A stretch of 64,000 nt of DNA from Stakelama flava (lineage in GTDB: Bacteria > Pseudomonadota > Alphaproteobacteria > Sphingomonadales > Sphingomonadaceae). Numbering within the stretch: position 1 is the first letter of the stretch; each line of letters opens with the position of its first letter. The DNA is taken from positions 1 to 64,000 of the forward strand of contig NZ_JAHWZX010000003.1 in the NCBI RefSeq assembly GCF_019351405.1. The letters run 5' to 3'. The translations under genes were made by a program, and so were the position numbers. The notes beneath the pieces are model-generated. The model was not told the origin of the DNA. It saw nothing but the letters and a program-made list of their open reading frames with translations, and made no database searches. This document shows, piece by piece, positions 52,689-60,219 of the stretch.

Positions 52689-53980
52689 CGCGCCAGGCGC
52701 TCGACTGGCTGGCGCAATACGGCATCACCCTGCCGCCGACGCCGTATCTGATCGAGGCAGGGGTCGCCTGCATCTTCGCGATCGCCGGACTGGTCGCCGG
52801 GTGGTATATCGGTCGCCGCTTCGGCCCGCGTCTCAGCGAATTCTGGAAGGAGCGCGTGGGCGGTGCCGAAGGGCTGGGCGACCGGATGGGCGTCATCCTT
52901 CGTCACGGGTCGGCGGCGCTGATCCTGTCGTTCGTTTCAGCACTCTGGCCCTGGCACCTGCTGGCGGCGACAGGCGTGGGACTGGCGCTGGGTGCGGCGA
53001 CGGCGCTGGTCGCGATAGAGGTGCTGCGCGGGCTCAGCCTGCCGCGCTGGGCGGCGTGGATCGTCGGCGCGGTGTTGTTCGTCGCGATCTTCTCCAACGC
53101 CATTGGCGGGCTGGAGGTCATTACCGCGGCGATGGAGCGGATCGGCTTCGCGGTCGGATCACGCCGCTTCACGCTGATGTCGCTGGTGACGATCATTCTG
53201 GTTTCGACACTGCTGTTCGCCGGTGTCCGTCTTGCCAACCGGGTCATCGGCCATTCGGTGCAACGGACGAAAGGGTTCGATCCGGCGCAAAAGCTGCTGG
53301 TGCAGAAATTGTCGGGCATCGCGGTACTGGTCGCAGCGTTCTTTATCGGCGTCGATTTCCTCGACATCGACCTCACTACCTTCGCGGTGTTTTCGGGCGG
53401 CCTCGGCCTCGCCATCGGTTTCGGGTTGCAGAAGACGGTGGGCAATCTGTTCGCCGGAATCATCCTGCTGATGGACCGTTCGATAAAGCCGGGCGACGTG
53501 ATCGTAGTGGGCGACAGCTTCGGCTGGGTGAACAAGATCGGCGTGCGCGCGGTCAGCGTCATCACCCGCGATGGCAAGGAGCATCTGATCCCGAACGAAA
53601 ACCTGATGACGCAGGAGGTGGAGAACTGGTCCTACTCCGATCGCAACGTGCGCGTGCGCATCCCGGTGGGGGTTTCGTATAACGCCGACCTTAAACTGGC
53701 GCAGGAACTGATGCTGAAAGCGGCGCAGGACAGTCCCCGCGTGCTGAAGACGCCGAAACCCAATGTGTGGCTGGCCGGCTATGGCGAAAGCTCGGTCGAT
53801 CATGAAATCCTCGCCTGGATCAACGATCCCGAAGGCGGGGTGGGCAATGTCCGTTCGGATGTTCTCAACCGGCTGTGGCATTTGTTCAAGGAAAACGGCA
53901 TTGAAATCCCGTTCCCGCAGCGCGACGTGCATGTGAAGAGCTGGGCGGACGCGGCGAAGCCGGGAATGGATCGCGCCTGA
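52685..53980 (+). CDS. MscS-family mechanosensitive ion channel
   Basis: 431 residues. Several transmembrane segments occupy about 20-190 and the pore-lining helix is in the stretch with VFSGGLGLAIGFGLQKTVGN. The cytoplasmic MscS beta-domain follows with GDVIVVGDSFGWVNKIGVRA, ending in a C-terminal cage. It releases osmolytes during hypo-osmotic shock. It overlaps the metC stop by ATGA, the third gene of an overlapping operon. A functional link of this channel with sulphur metabolism is not evident. Confidence 0.9.
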   Translation: MTRQALDWLAQYGITLPPTPYLIEAGVACIFAIAGLVAGWYIGRRFGPRLSEFWKERVGGAEGLGDRMGVILRHGSAALILSFVSALWPWHLLAATGVGLALGAATALVAIEVLRGLSLPRWAAWIVGAVLFVAIFSNAIGGLEVITAAMERIGFAVGSRRFTLMSLVTIILVSTLLFAGVRLANRVIGHSVQRTKGFDPAQKLLVQKLSGIAVLVAAFFIGVDFLDIDLTTFAVFSGGLGLAIGFGLQKTVGNLFAGIILLMDRSIKPGDVIVVGDSFGWVNKIGVRAVSVITRDGKEHLIPNENLMTQEVENWSYSDRNVRVRIPVGVSYNADLKLAQELMLKAAQDSPRVLKTPKPNVWLAGYGESSVDHEILAWINDPEGGVGNVRSDVLNRLWHLFKENGIEIPFPQRDVHVKSWADAAKPGMDRA

Positions 53981-54017
53981 CCTTTCCCCCGGCCAGATCG
54001 CGTCCTACATTGCCCGG

Positions 54018-55157
54018 GTGAATTCGCAGCCGATCACTGCCCGCATCGCCGAGGGCGTCCAGTCCGTCCCCGCCGCCGACTGGGACGCGTGCGCCGGGCC
54101 GGACAATCCGTTTTTGTCGCACGCCTTTCTTTCGATCCTTGAAAAATCGGGATCGGCGAACGCGCAAACCGGGTGGCAGCCGCTTCCGGTGATCGTCGAC
54201 GGACCGGATGGAAAGCCGGCGGGAATCGCGCCCGCCTATGCCAAGGGGCACAGCCAGGGCGAATATGTGTTCGACCATGCCTGGGCGGATGCATGGGAGC
54301 GGGCAGGCGGCGACTATTATCCCAAATTGCAGGTCGCGGTCCCCTTCACCCCGGTGCCGGGACCGCGCCTGTTGCTGCGCGAGCGCGATTCGGCACCCGC
54401 GCTGATCGCCGCGCTGGAGGCGGTGACCGATAATAACGGGCTATCCTCTGCGCATGCCACGTTTATCGCCCCCGATCAGGTCGGCGCGTTTCGAGATGCC
54501 GGCTGGCTGATCCGCCGTGGCAACCAGTTTCACTGGGCGAATGACGGCTATTCCTGCTTCGACGATTTCCTCGGCGCGCTCGCGAGCCGCAAGCGCAAGG
54601 CGATCCGCAAGGAACGTGCGCGCGCCGTAGAGGGGCTGACCATCCGGCATTTGACGGGCACGGCTATTACCGAGGCGCATTGGGACGCCTTCTGGCAATT
54701 CTATCAGGATACGGGCGCGCGCAAATGGGGGCGGCCCTATCTGACCCGGCCTTTCTTCTCGATGCTGGGCGAAGCGATGGCCGACAAGGTGCTGCTGCTC
54801 TTTGCCGAGCGCGACGGCGCGCCGATCGCGGGCGCGCTCAACCTGATCGGCGCCGACGCGCTATATGGCCGCTATTGGGGCTGTATTGAGGACGTGCCGT
54901 TCCTGCATTTCGAACTGTGCTATTATCAAGCGATCGATGCTGCGATCGAACGCGGGCTGGCGCGGGTTGAGGCGGGCGCGCAGGGGGAGCACAAGCTGGC
55001 GCGCGGCTATGTCCCGGTGCCCACCTGGTCGGCGCATTACATCCCCGACCCTGGCTTTCGCCGCGCGGTTGCCGACTATCTGGTTCGCGAGCGCGAGGCG
55101 GTCGAGCAGGAACAGGATTATCTGGGCGAACTAGCGCCCTTCAAACGTTCGGGCTGA
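54018..55157 (+). CDS. FemAB-like GNAT-fold acyltransferase (PF04339-like)
   Basis: 379 residues. Family features: PADWDACAGPDNPFLSHAFL at the N-terminus, DYYPKLQVAVPFTPVPGPRL, RKRKAIRKERARA, and a C-terminal GYVPVPTWSAHYIPDPGFR. The family looks like an aminoacyl or acyl transferase of unknown acceptor. The start is GTG at 54018. Its end overlaps the convergent membrane protein gene by 40 bases (55118-55157). Confidence 0.82.
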   Translation: MNSQPITARIAEGVQSVPAADWDACAGPDNPFLSHAFLSILEKSGSANAQTGWQPLPVIVDGPDGKPAGIAPAYAKGHSQGEYVFDHAWADAWERAGGDYYPKLQVAVPFTPVPGPRLLLRERDSAPALIAALEAVTDNNGLSSAHATFIAPDQVGAFRDAGWLIRRGNQFHWANDGYSCFDDFLGALASRKRKAIRKERARAVEGLTIRHLTGTAITEAHWDAFWQFYQDTGARKWGRPYLTRPFFSMLGEAMADKVLLLFAERDGAPIAGALNLIGADALYGRYWGCIEDVPFLHFELCYYQAIDAAIERGLARVEAGAQGEHKLARGYVPVPTWSAHYIPDPGFRRAVADYLVREREAVEQEQDYLGELAPFKRSG

Positions 55158-56866
55158 GGCGCGTCGCCGACAAGCATGGCAGCGCTCTTCACGCCGTCGC
55201 CGGGAAGCGGGTTGCCATATCCCGCCAGCATGCGCGCGATCCGGCGGCTGTGCCGGGCGCGGGCGAACATTTCGGGGCCATAGGGGCCAAGGTCCTTCAT
55301 CCGGATGCGCGGCGCTGCGGCGTCATGATCTACGCGGAACAGCGCGCTGGTGCCGCTGCGCCAAACCGGCGTCAGCCCCTGTTCCAGATGGTGGTCGTAT
55401 TTCGGCGGGTCGACGATCCACACATAATCGAACGCCGAGCGCGGGAAACCGGCCAGCGCGCCGGCGATCGGCCGCCACCATTCGCGCGGGCATTTGACGT
55501 CGCTGACGATCTGCGACGGATCGTGGCGATAGCCGCGTCCTTCGGGAAAGCGCACGGTGAGCAACTGACCGCCCTCCATCGACCATTGGTCGTTGGCGAA
55601 GGCGAGGCGGCGTTCCAGTGCGATGCCCGGCAGATGCTGAAGCCGCGTCATCTTCCATTCGTTATAGCAGGTTTCGCCGATAAAGGTGACGAGCCGCGCG
55701 CCCACCGGCACATGGTCGAGCGCGGCGAGATTGCGGTCATATGTCTTGTCGTAGAGGTAGAAGCTGGCCGTTGTCGCGGCCATGCGCACGCCGAAAAAGG
55801 CAAGGCCGATTGCCGCGATCACGCCCGCCCGGCGGATTGGAAGTCCGGGGCGCGGCCGGATCGCGATCAGCGCGATCATGAAGATGAACGGCACGAGCCG
55901 CATATCGGCATAGGCGGAGCCGAACACCACGCGCGGCAGCAGCAGATAGACCGCGAGCAGCAGCAGGGCCGAAAGCGTCAGGTTGCGCGAATATTGAATG
56001 TTGGGATCGCGAACGCCCTTGAACAATATCAGGTACAGCACCGCCAGACAGGCAAGATCGAACAGCTGCCAGCGGTCGCGAAAGACCTGGGTCACCCACA
56101 GCATCTTCGCGCGAAAATTGAACCAGTCAAAGGTCTGTCCCGAAACATGGCCGGTTCGCCACGCCACCATCAATATCGCCGGCGCGGCGAGCACCAGACA
56201 GTGAAGACCGGCGTAGATCGCAGCGAGAAGCCAGTTGTACCACGAGCCGCCCAGACGGTCGCGCTGGCGCACCAGTTCGCCCGAAAAGGCGAGCAGGCCA
56301 AGCAGTCCCCAGCCATAGGTGTGCGTTACCCATATAATGAAAGATAGCGGCACGAAGATCGCGGCGCGCAGGCCGATGCGTTCCAGCCGCCCAAGCCGCA
56401 GCCACAGCGCGAAGGCGTTGAGCGCCAGCGCCATGGCGAGCGCGAAATTGACAAAGCCGAAATGAAACGGGAAGCTGTAGACCAGCGGCAACGCGAACAG
56501 CGCGGTTGCGGGGATTTTTCCGTGCACCTCGCGCGCAATCCACAACAGGCCGATCGCGGTGAGCATCGGGATCGCGATGACGATCAGCTTTACTGCCGCT
56601 TCCAGCCCCAGCAGCGCGCCAAGCGGGATGATGAGCAGATCGATGCCGAGATTGCCGATCAGGCTCCAGTGAAAATCGTACCAGTCCTTGAGCCAGGGAA
56701 CGCTGCCATAGGCCTGTTGCACGCGATACCGGCCCATATGCCCCGGCAGGTCGACCAGCGGCGGAATATCGGGCCAGATCAGCGGCACAATGGCCAGCAG
56801 GGCCATGGCAAGCACAAACCAGCGCGTTTGCCACCAGAATTTTTGGTTCGATCGGTCGTCCTGCAT
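55118..56866 (-). CDS. Polytopic membrane protein, unknown function
   Basis: 582 residues with about 10-12 hydrophobic segments from residue 15 to about 410, and a soluble C-terminal part (about 410-582) with FIGETCYNEWKMTRLQHLPG and conserved tryptophans. It resembles polytopic glycosyltransferase- or mannosyltransferase-like proteins of surface polysaccharide clusters, but no catalytic motif is recognisable. ATG at 56866 is used. Its 3' end is antisense to the end of the acyltransferase gene. A function cannot be assigned. Confidence 0.7.
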   Translation of the reverse strand: MQDDRSNQKFWWQTRWFVLAMALLAIVPLIWPDIPPLVDLPGHMGRYRVQQAYGSVPWLKDWYDFHWSLIGNLGIDLLIIPLGALLGLEAAVKLIVIAIPMLTAIGLLWIAREVHGKIPATALFALPLVYSFPFHFGFVNFALAMALALNAFALWLRLGRLERIGLRAAIFVPLSFIIWVTHTYGWGLLGLLAFSGELVRQRDRLGGSWYNWLLAAIYAGLHCLVLAAPAILMVAWRTGHVSGQTFDWFNFRAKMLWVTQVFRDRWQLFDLACLAVLYLILFKGVRDPNIQYSRNLTLSALLLLAVYLLLPRVVFGSAYADMRLVPFIFMIALIAIRPRPGLPIRRAGVIAAIGLAFFGVRMAATTASFYLYDKTYDRNLAALDHVPVGARLVTFIGETCYNEWKMTRLQHLPGIALERRLAFANDQWSMEGGQLLTVRFPEGRGYRHDPSQIVSDVKCPREWWRPIAGALAGFPRSAFDYVWIVDPPKYDHHLEQGLTPVWRSGTSALFRVDHDAAAPRIRMKDLGPYGPEMFARARHSRRIARMLAGYGNPLPGDGVKSAAMLVGDAPQPERLKGASSPR

Positions 56867-56929
56867 CGAACCGCGTTTAGAATGGCGTTGCCGCAGCGCA
56901 CAAGTCGATAATGGCGAAGCGACCTGAAC

Positions 56930-57221
56930 TCAGGCGATGGCCGGTCGTAGCCCCTTTACGATGAAGACGGGACGTTCCATCCTGGTCGCGATCCTCCCCG
57001 CGACATGCCACAGACCGATCTCTGCGGCCTGCCGCTCGCCATCGCTTTGTGCATCGCGCTTTGCCCTGCGCGGCCATCAGGTCCTGGACGAGCGCGTCAC
57101 GGCGATCGGGCGAGAGCGCAGGATTGCTCATCCGCCACAACCGGCCACGCACGACGAAATAGCGTCCGTCGGGCGTGACCGGGTGGCCGCCGGCGGTGCC
57201 GGTCGGCGCGGTTTGCGGCAT
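56930..57221 (-). pseudogene. Small conserved protein broken by a single-base frameshift
   Basis: The first part (from 57221) reads PVTPDGRYFVVRGRLWRMSN and ends with DLMAAQ. After an apparent extra base near 57066-57073, the other frame continues as KRDAQSDGERQAAEIGLWHV and ends VFIVKGLRPAIA with a stop at 56930-56932. The span of 292 bases is one more than a multiple of three. It could be a true indel or an assembly error. It shares its start with the MipA stop (TGATG overlap), so it was co-translated with MipA. Confidence 0.65.
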
Positions 57222-58063
57222 CAGAAGGTGTAGGTAAGTCCGGCGCCTACCGTAAACTGATCGGCATCGCCGACGTCCGAAACGATCGGGCTGTCCTTAT
57301 ATTTGCCCAGCATGCGCGTGTAGAACACACCGCCACCAATGCCGAACCCGTGGAGCAGGTCGCCGCTGATGCTCTGTATACCGTACAGGCCGAACGAAGC
57401 GCTTTTGAACCCGCTGTCGCTAATGTCGTACGTGCGCAGGCCGCTCACCACCGAACCCTCCGGCGTCACCGAGAAATAGGTGCGGCCATAGCCCTTGCCC
57501 ACATAATCGGCTGAAGCCGACAGGCCGACCAGTGTTTGGCGCGAAAGCGGCGTGGTGTAGCTGATCTGCGGCGTGACAACATAGCTGTCATACGCCCCTG
57601 CGACATCGGCCACGACGGCGACGCGCGCCGAAAGCGTGTCGTAATCGCTCGTGATCACGCCGGTGCGCGAAATGCCGACGAACCCGCCCAGTTCATACGC
57701 GGTGTCGAGCTTGCCCAGTGCCGCAACCTGCGGATTGTCGATATCGCCGGTACGGTTCAGGCGAACGCCGGCGATCGGTCCGGCGCTGAAATTGGTGCCC
57801 GGTCCGGGCGCGTCGGGGACGAGGTCGACATAAAGTTGCGTGCCGCGCGACCAGAAATCAATCCCGCTGACCTTCCCGTTGACGAGCGCCGCCGGATTCC
57901 AGTTGTTGGTATCCGCGCCTTCATAATCGGGAACCGACGCAGCCCCGATCCCGACGGTCACCCGGTCGCCCGCAAGACTGTCCGCCGGATCGGCGGTTTG
58001 CGCGAGCGCCGGGTGAAGGGTCGCCGCGGCAAGTCCGGCAGCGCAGAAAAGACGAATCAGCAC
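57221..58063 (-). CDS. MipA/OmpV-family outer-membrane protein
   Basis: 280 residues. A signal peptide (to about residue 22, ending PALAQ) is followed by a beta-barrel with the MipA signatures DYEGADTNNWNPAALV, the IDFWSRGTQLYVDLVPD loop and the terminal strand GAGLTYTF. The family includes scaffold proteins that interact with peptidoglycan synthases. GTG at 58063 is preferred because GAAAGG precedes it; a longer reading to 58153 gives an atypical N-terminus. It sits within a minus-strand unit after DUF2141. Confidence 0.85.
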   Translation of the reverse strand: MLIRLFCAAGLAAATLHPALAQTADPADSLAGDRVTVGIGAASVPDYEGADTNNWNPAALVNGKVSGIDFWSRGTQLYVDLVPDAPGPGTNFSAGPIAGVRLNRTGDIDNPQVAALGKLDTAYELGGFVGISRTGVITSDYDTLSARVAVVADVAGAYDSYVVTPQISYTTPLSRQTLVGLSASADYVGKGYGRTYFSVTPEGSVVSGLRTYDISDSGFKSASFGLYGIQSISGDLLHGFGIGGGVFYTRMLGKYKDSPIVSDVGDADQFTVGAGLTYTF

Positions 58064-58149
58064 GAAATTAAACCTTTCGGTATGGAGATTGGCGGCCCAA
58101 CGCACCGGTGACATTTCGGGTCCCGCAATATCGCAGCAACATGGCGTTG

Positions 58150-58626
58150 TCACAGAATATATTGGATCTTTATGTCCTGATTTGCCGTATCCGCACCGAG
58201 CACGAACCGGACGGCGGCGAAACGCGGCGGGCCGAAATGCACCGCCGGATTGCGCGAAAATCCAAAGCCTTCGCGCGGAATGCCGGCAAAGGTATCGAGC
58301 CGCGAATTGCCGTTTTCGTCATGGATTACCGACACTGCATAGGTGCCGGGGGCGAGCGCGTCGAACCGGATGACGTGCTGCGCCGCGGGGACCGAGCGCC
58401 GGATCGCATTCGGATCATCCGCACAATCGGGGAAATGCGCGGCGCTTGCGGTCAGGCACAGCAGCACCTGTCCTTTTTGCGAACGAAGATTATCGATCCG
58501 AACCGTTAGCGGCGAAGGGGCGGACGGTGCCGCCGCGCCGGTCAGCGCCGCCACCACGATCAGCGCCACCCCCAGCCGCCGCAGAAACCGTTGGACCGGC
58601 CCGGCGCTGGAAACTTCCAAGGCCAT
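58150..58626 (-). CDS. DUF2141-domain exported protein
   Basis: 158 residues. A signal or transmembrane stretch (RRLGVALIVVAALTGAAAP) is followed by a DUF2141-like domain (RIDNLRSQKGQVLLCLTAS, FDALAPGTYAVSVIHDENGN, FGFSRNPAVHFGPPRF). Function unknown; members are exported and sit near carotenoid or lipid enzymes in sphingomonads. ATG at 58626 lies inside the 3' end of the desaturase, so the two genes overlap by 137 bp, unusually large. Its true start may lie slightly further in. Confidence 0.75.
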   Translation of the reverse strand: MALEVSSAGPVQRFLRRLGVALIVVAALTGAAAPSAPSPLTVRIDNLRSQKGQVLLCLTASAAHFPDCADDPNAIRRSVPAAQHVIRFDALAPGTYAVSVIHDENGNSRLDTFAGIPREGFGFSRNPAVHFGPPRFAAVRFVLGADTANQDIKIQYIL

Positions 58627-59326
58627 CGTCCGTGCGGCATAGGCGATCCCAGAACCGGAAATAGAGGCCATAATTGCATCCATAGCGTTCGTGATGGCGT
58701 TGATGGTGGCTGGCAGTGATTAGCCAGCGCCCCAATGGCCCGTCCCAGATGAACCGCGGGAAAACCTCCCACCCCATATGGTTGGTGACCCCCATAACCG
58801 TCATCACGGCAAGCACAAAGCCGAGCGCGCCGATATGGATCGGAAGGATGAAAACCAGCGCCGGGATGACGATCGCGCCGGTAAGCGCCTCGATCGGGTG
58901 AAAGCTCATCGCCGCCCATGCGGTCGGCGGGCGGCTGGCATGATGGACGGCGTGTGCGATGCGAAACCATCTGGGGACATGCATCCAGCGATGCGTCCAG
59001 TAGAACCAGGTGTCGTGCGCGAAGAGATAGGCGAAGACGCTGACGGGAATGTACCAGATCGGCATGGCGTGGATATCGGCATAGATCCGCGTCCAGCCGC
59101 GATTATGCCACCCCCATGCGACGATCCCGGCAGGCACGCCATAGATCGCGGCCGAATACAGGCTCCAGCGGATTTCGCGCAGCATCTGTTTGTCGAGCCC
59201 GGCATATAGCCCCGGATGCCTGATCCGCGTGGCAAGCGCGAACCCGCCGCTGGCGATCAGATAGCGCACGCCCACGATCAGCGTCATGGCGATGGCCGAG
59301 ACAAGAATGGCAAGCGCAATGGTCAC
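58490..59326 (-). CDS. Sterol desaturase/carotene-hydroxylase-family protein
   Basis: 278 residues of the fatty-acid-hydroxylase fold with about four membrane segments. The three histidine boxes that hold the di-iron site are present: HDTWFYWTHRWMH (His104, 112 and 116), HAVHHA (about 125-129) and HHQRHHERYG (about 207-216). Substrate (sterol, carotenoid or lipid) unknown. The usual C-terminus ends soon after FWDRLCRTDDGL; here about 40 further residues of low complexity continue to 58490, overlapping DUF2141, which suggests loss of the native stop by a frameshift. Confidence 0.8.
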   Translation of the reverse strand: MTIALAILVSAIAMTLIVGVRYLIASGGFALATRIRHPGLYAGLDKQMLREIRWSLYSAAIYGVPAGIVAWGWHNRGWTRIYADIHAMPIWYIPVSVFAYLFAHDTWFYWTHRWMHVPRWFRIAHAVHHASRPPTAWAAMSFHPIEALTGAIVIPALVFILPIHIGALGFVLAVMTVMGVTNHMGWEVFPRFIWDGPLGRWLITASHHQRHHERYGCNYGLYFRFWDRLCRTDDGLGSFQRRAGPTVSAAAGGGADRGGGADRRGGTVRPFAANGSDR

Positions 59327-59453
59327 GGTCCGGGTTTAGCGGATCGCGCGGGCGGTGGCGAGATGGGTTACGGGGCGGGTATAGGGGAGACGGTATCGTC
59401 AGGTATTGGCGATAGCCGGTTTCTTGTCTGCAAATAAAGCGGAGTTGCGGATA

Positions 59454-59915
59454 GTGATCAGCGAACCTTTGGCAATTTCGGTTCGAGCGGCGGGCAATAT
59501 GATGCGCGCTGCGCACGAACCGTGGTGGATTATCGCTGGTGCCGCGGTTGCGCTGCACGGGGCGGATGCGGGGCAAGTTTCGGATGTTGATGTCCTGTTA
59601 AGCGTTGGCGATGCCGAGCGCCTTTTCCCGACTTTCGGATTGGAGCTCCGGCGCGGACCAAGCCATGCGAATTTCCGATCGGGTATTTTCGGGACTTTTA
59701 CCGAGGCACCGCTCCAAATCGAATTTATGGCGAATTTTCGCTATCGCGTCGGCGGCAATTGGTTGCCGGCCAACCCGCGGACCCGGGAAGCCGTCGAATT
59801 TGGCGAGACAACTGTTTTCGTTCCCGGTTGTATAGAGTTGCAACAGATGCTGCGCGGCTTCGGCAGGCCGAAGGATATCGAACGCGCTGAACAACTCTCT
59901 GTGCTTCAGAGCTAA
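59454..59915 (+). CDS. Nucleotidyltransferase-fold small protein, possibly horizontally acquired
   Basis: 153 residues. The segment WWIIAGAAVALHGADAG followed by SDVDVLLSVGD carries a G[GS]-like helix and the DxD metal-binding motif of minimal nucleotidyltransferases, as in type IV toxin-antitoxin or AbiEii-like proteins. Start GTG at 59454 follows GGAG at 59441-59444. It appears AT-richer than flanking genes and is next to repeats, consistent with transfer. The partner of a toxin-antitoxin pair was not found adjacent. A functional call beyond the fold is not possible. Confidence 0.5.
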   Translation: MISEPLAISVRAAGNMMRAAHEPWWIIAGAAVALHGADAGQVSDVDVLLSVGDAERLFPTFGLELRRGPSHANFRSGIFGTFTEAPLQIEFMANFRYRVGGNWLPANPRTREAVEFGETTVFVPGCIELQQMLRGFGRPKDIERAEQLSVLQS

Positions 59916-59947
59916 ACCCTTCAGCTTTGCGGCGACCATGTTTAAAG

Positions 59948-59958
59948 CCCCCCCCCCC
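59948..59958. repeat. Run of 11 cytosines
   Basis: Eleven consecutive C residues lie in the spacer downstream of the nucleotidyltransferase gene. Such tracts slip during replication, so length may vary among isolates, and it can also be a sequencing-error site. It is outside any coding frame that I can support. Confidence 0.8.
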
Positions 59959-59969
59959 GGCAAGTCGTC

Positions 59970-59989
59970 ATCCCAGCGAAAGTTGGGAT
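59970..59989. repeat. Small inverted repeat with loop (ATCCCAGC/GTTGGGAT)
   Basis: ATCCCAGC (59970-59977) faces GTTGGGAT (59982-59989) with one mismatch over a GAAA loop. The form CCCAGCGAAAG.TGGGAT recurs as a dispersed intergenic element in many sphingomonad genomes. It lies in the same 304-bp spacer as the poly-C tract and the larger palindrome. Confidence 0.5.
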
Positions 59990-60050
59990 CGGCTTCCGTT
60001 GAACGAGACATCGAATATCAAATAGCCGCAAGTGTGACTCGCTCACTGTA

Positions 60051-60147
60051 TCGTCATCGCGAGGAGCGCAGCGGCGCGGCGATCCAGCAGTCATCGGCAT
60101 GATGCGCACATCTGCATCGTCGCGCCCTGCGGGGCTCGCAATGACGA
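60051..60147. repeat. REP-like palindromic element
   Basis: An arm beginning TCGTCATCGCGAGGAGCGCA at 60051-60082 is imperfectly inverted at 60117-60147 (TCGTCGCGCCCTGCGGGGCTC then GCAATGACGA read on the plus strand), giving a hairpin of about 30 base pairs. The sequence resembles the TCGTCATTGCGAGGAGCGCAG-type repeat found between genes of sphingomonads. The 59916-60219 spacer contains no gene, only these repeats. Confidence 0.6.
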
Positions 60148-60219
60148 TATTGCCATGGGTTCCGATGACGCGGGGCTGGGGCGACCGAAACGGTCGTCCT
60201 TTAACGCTGGGCCGCCCCG

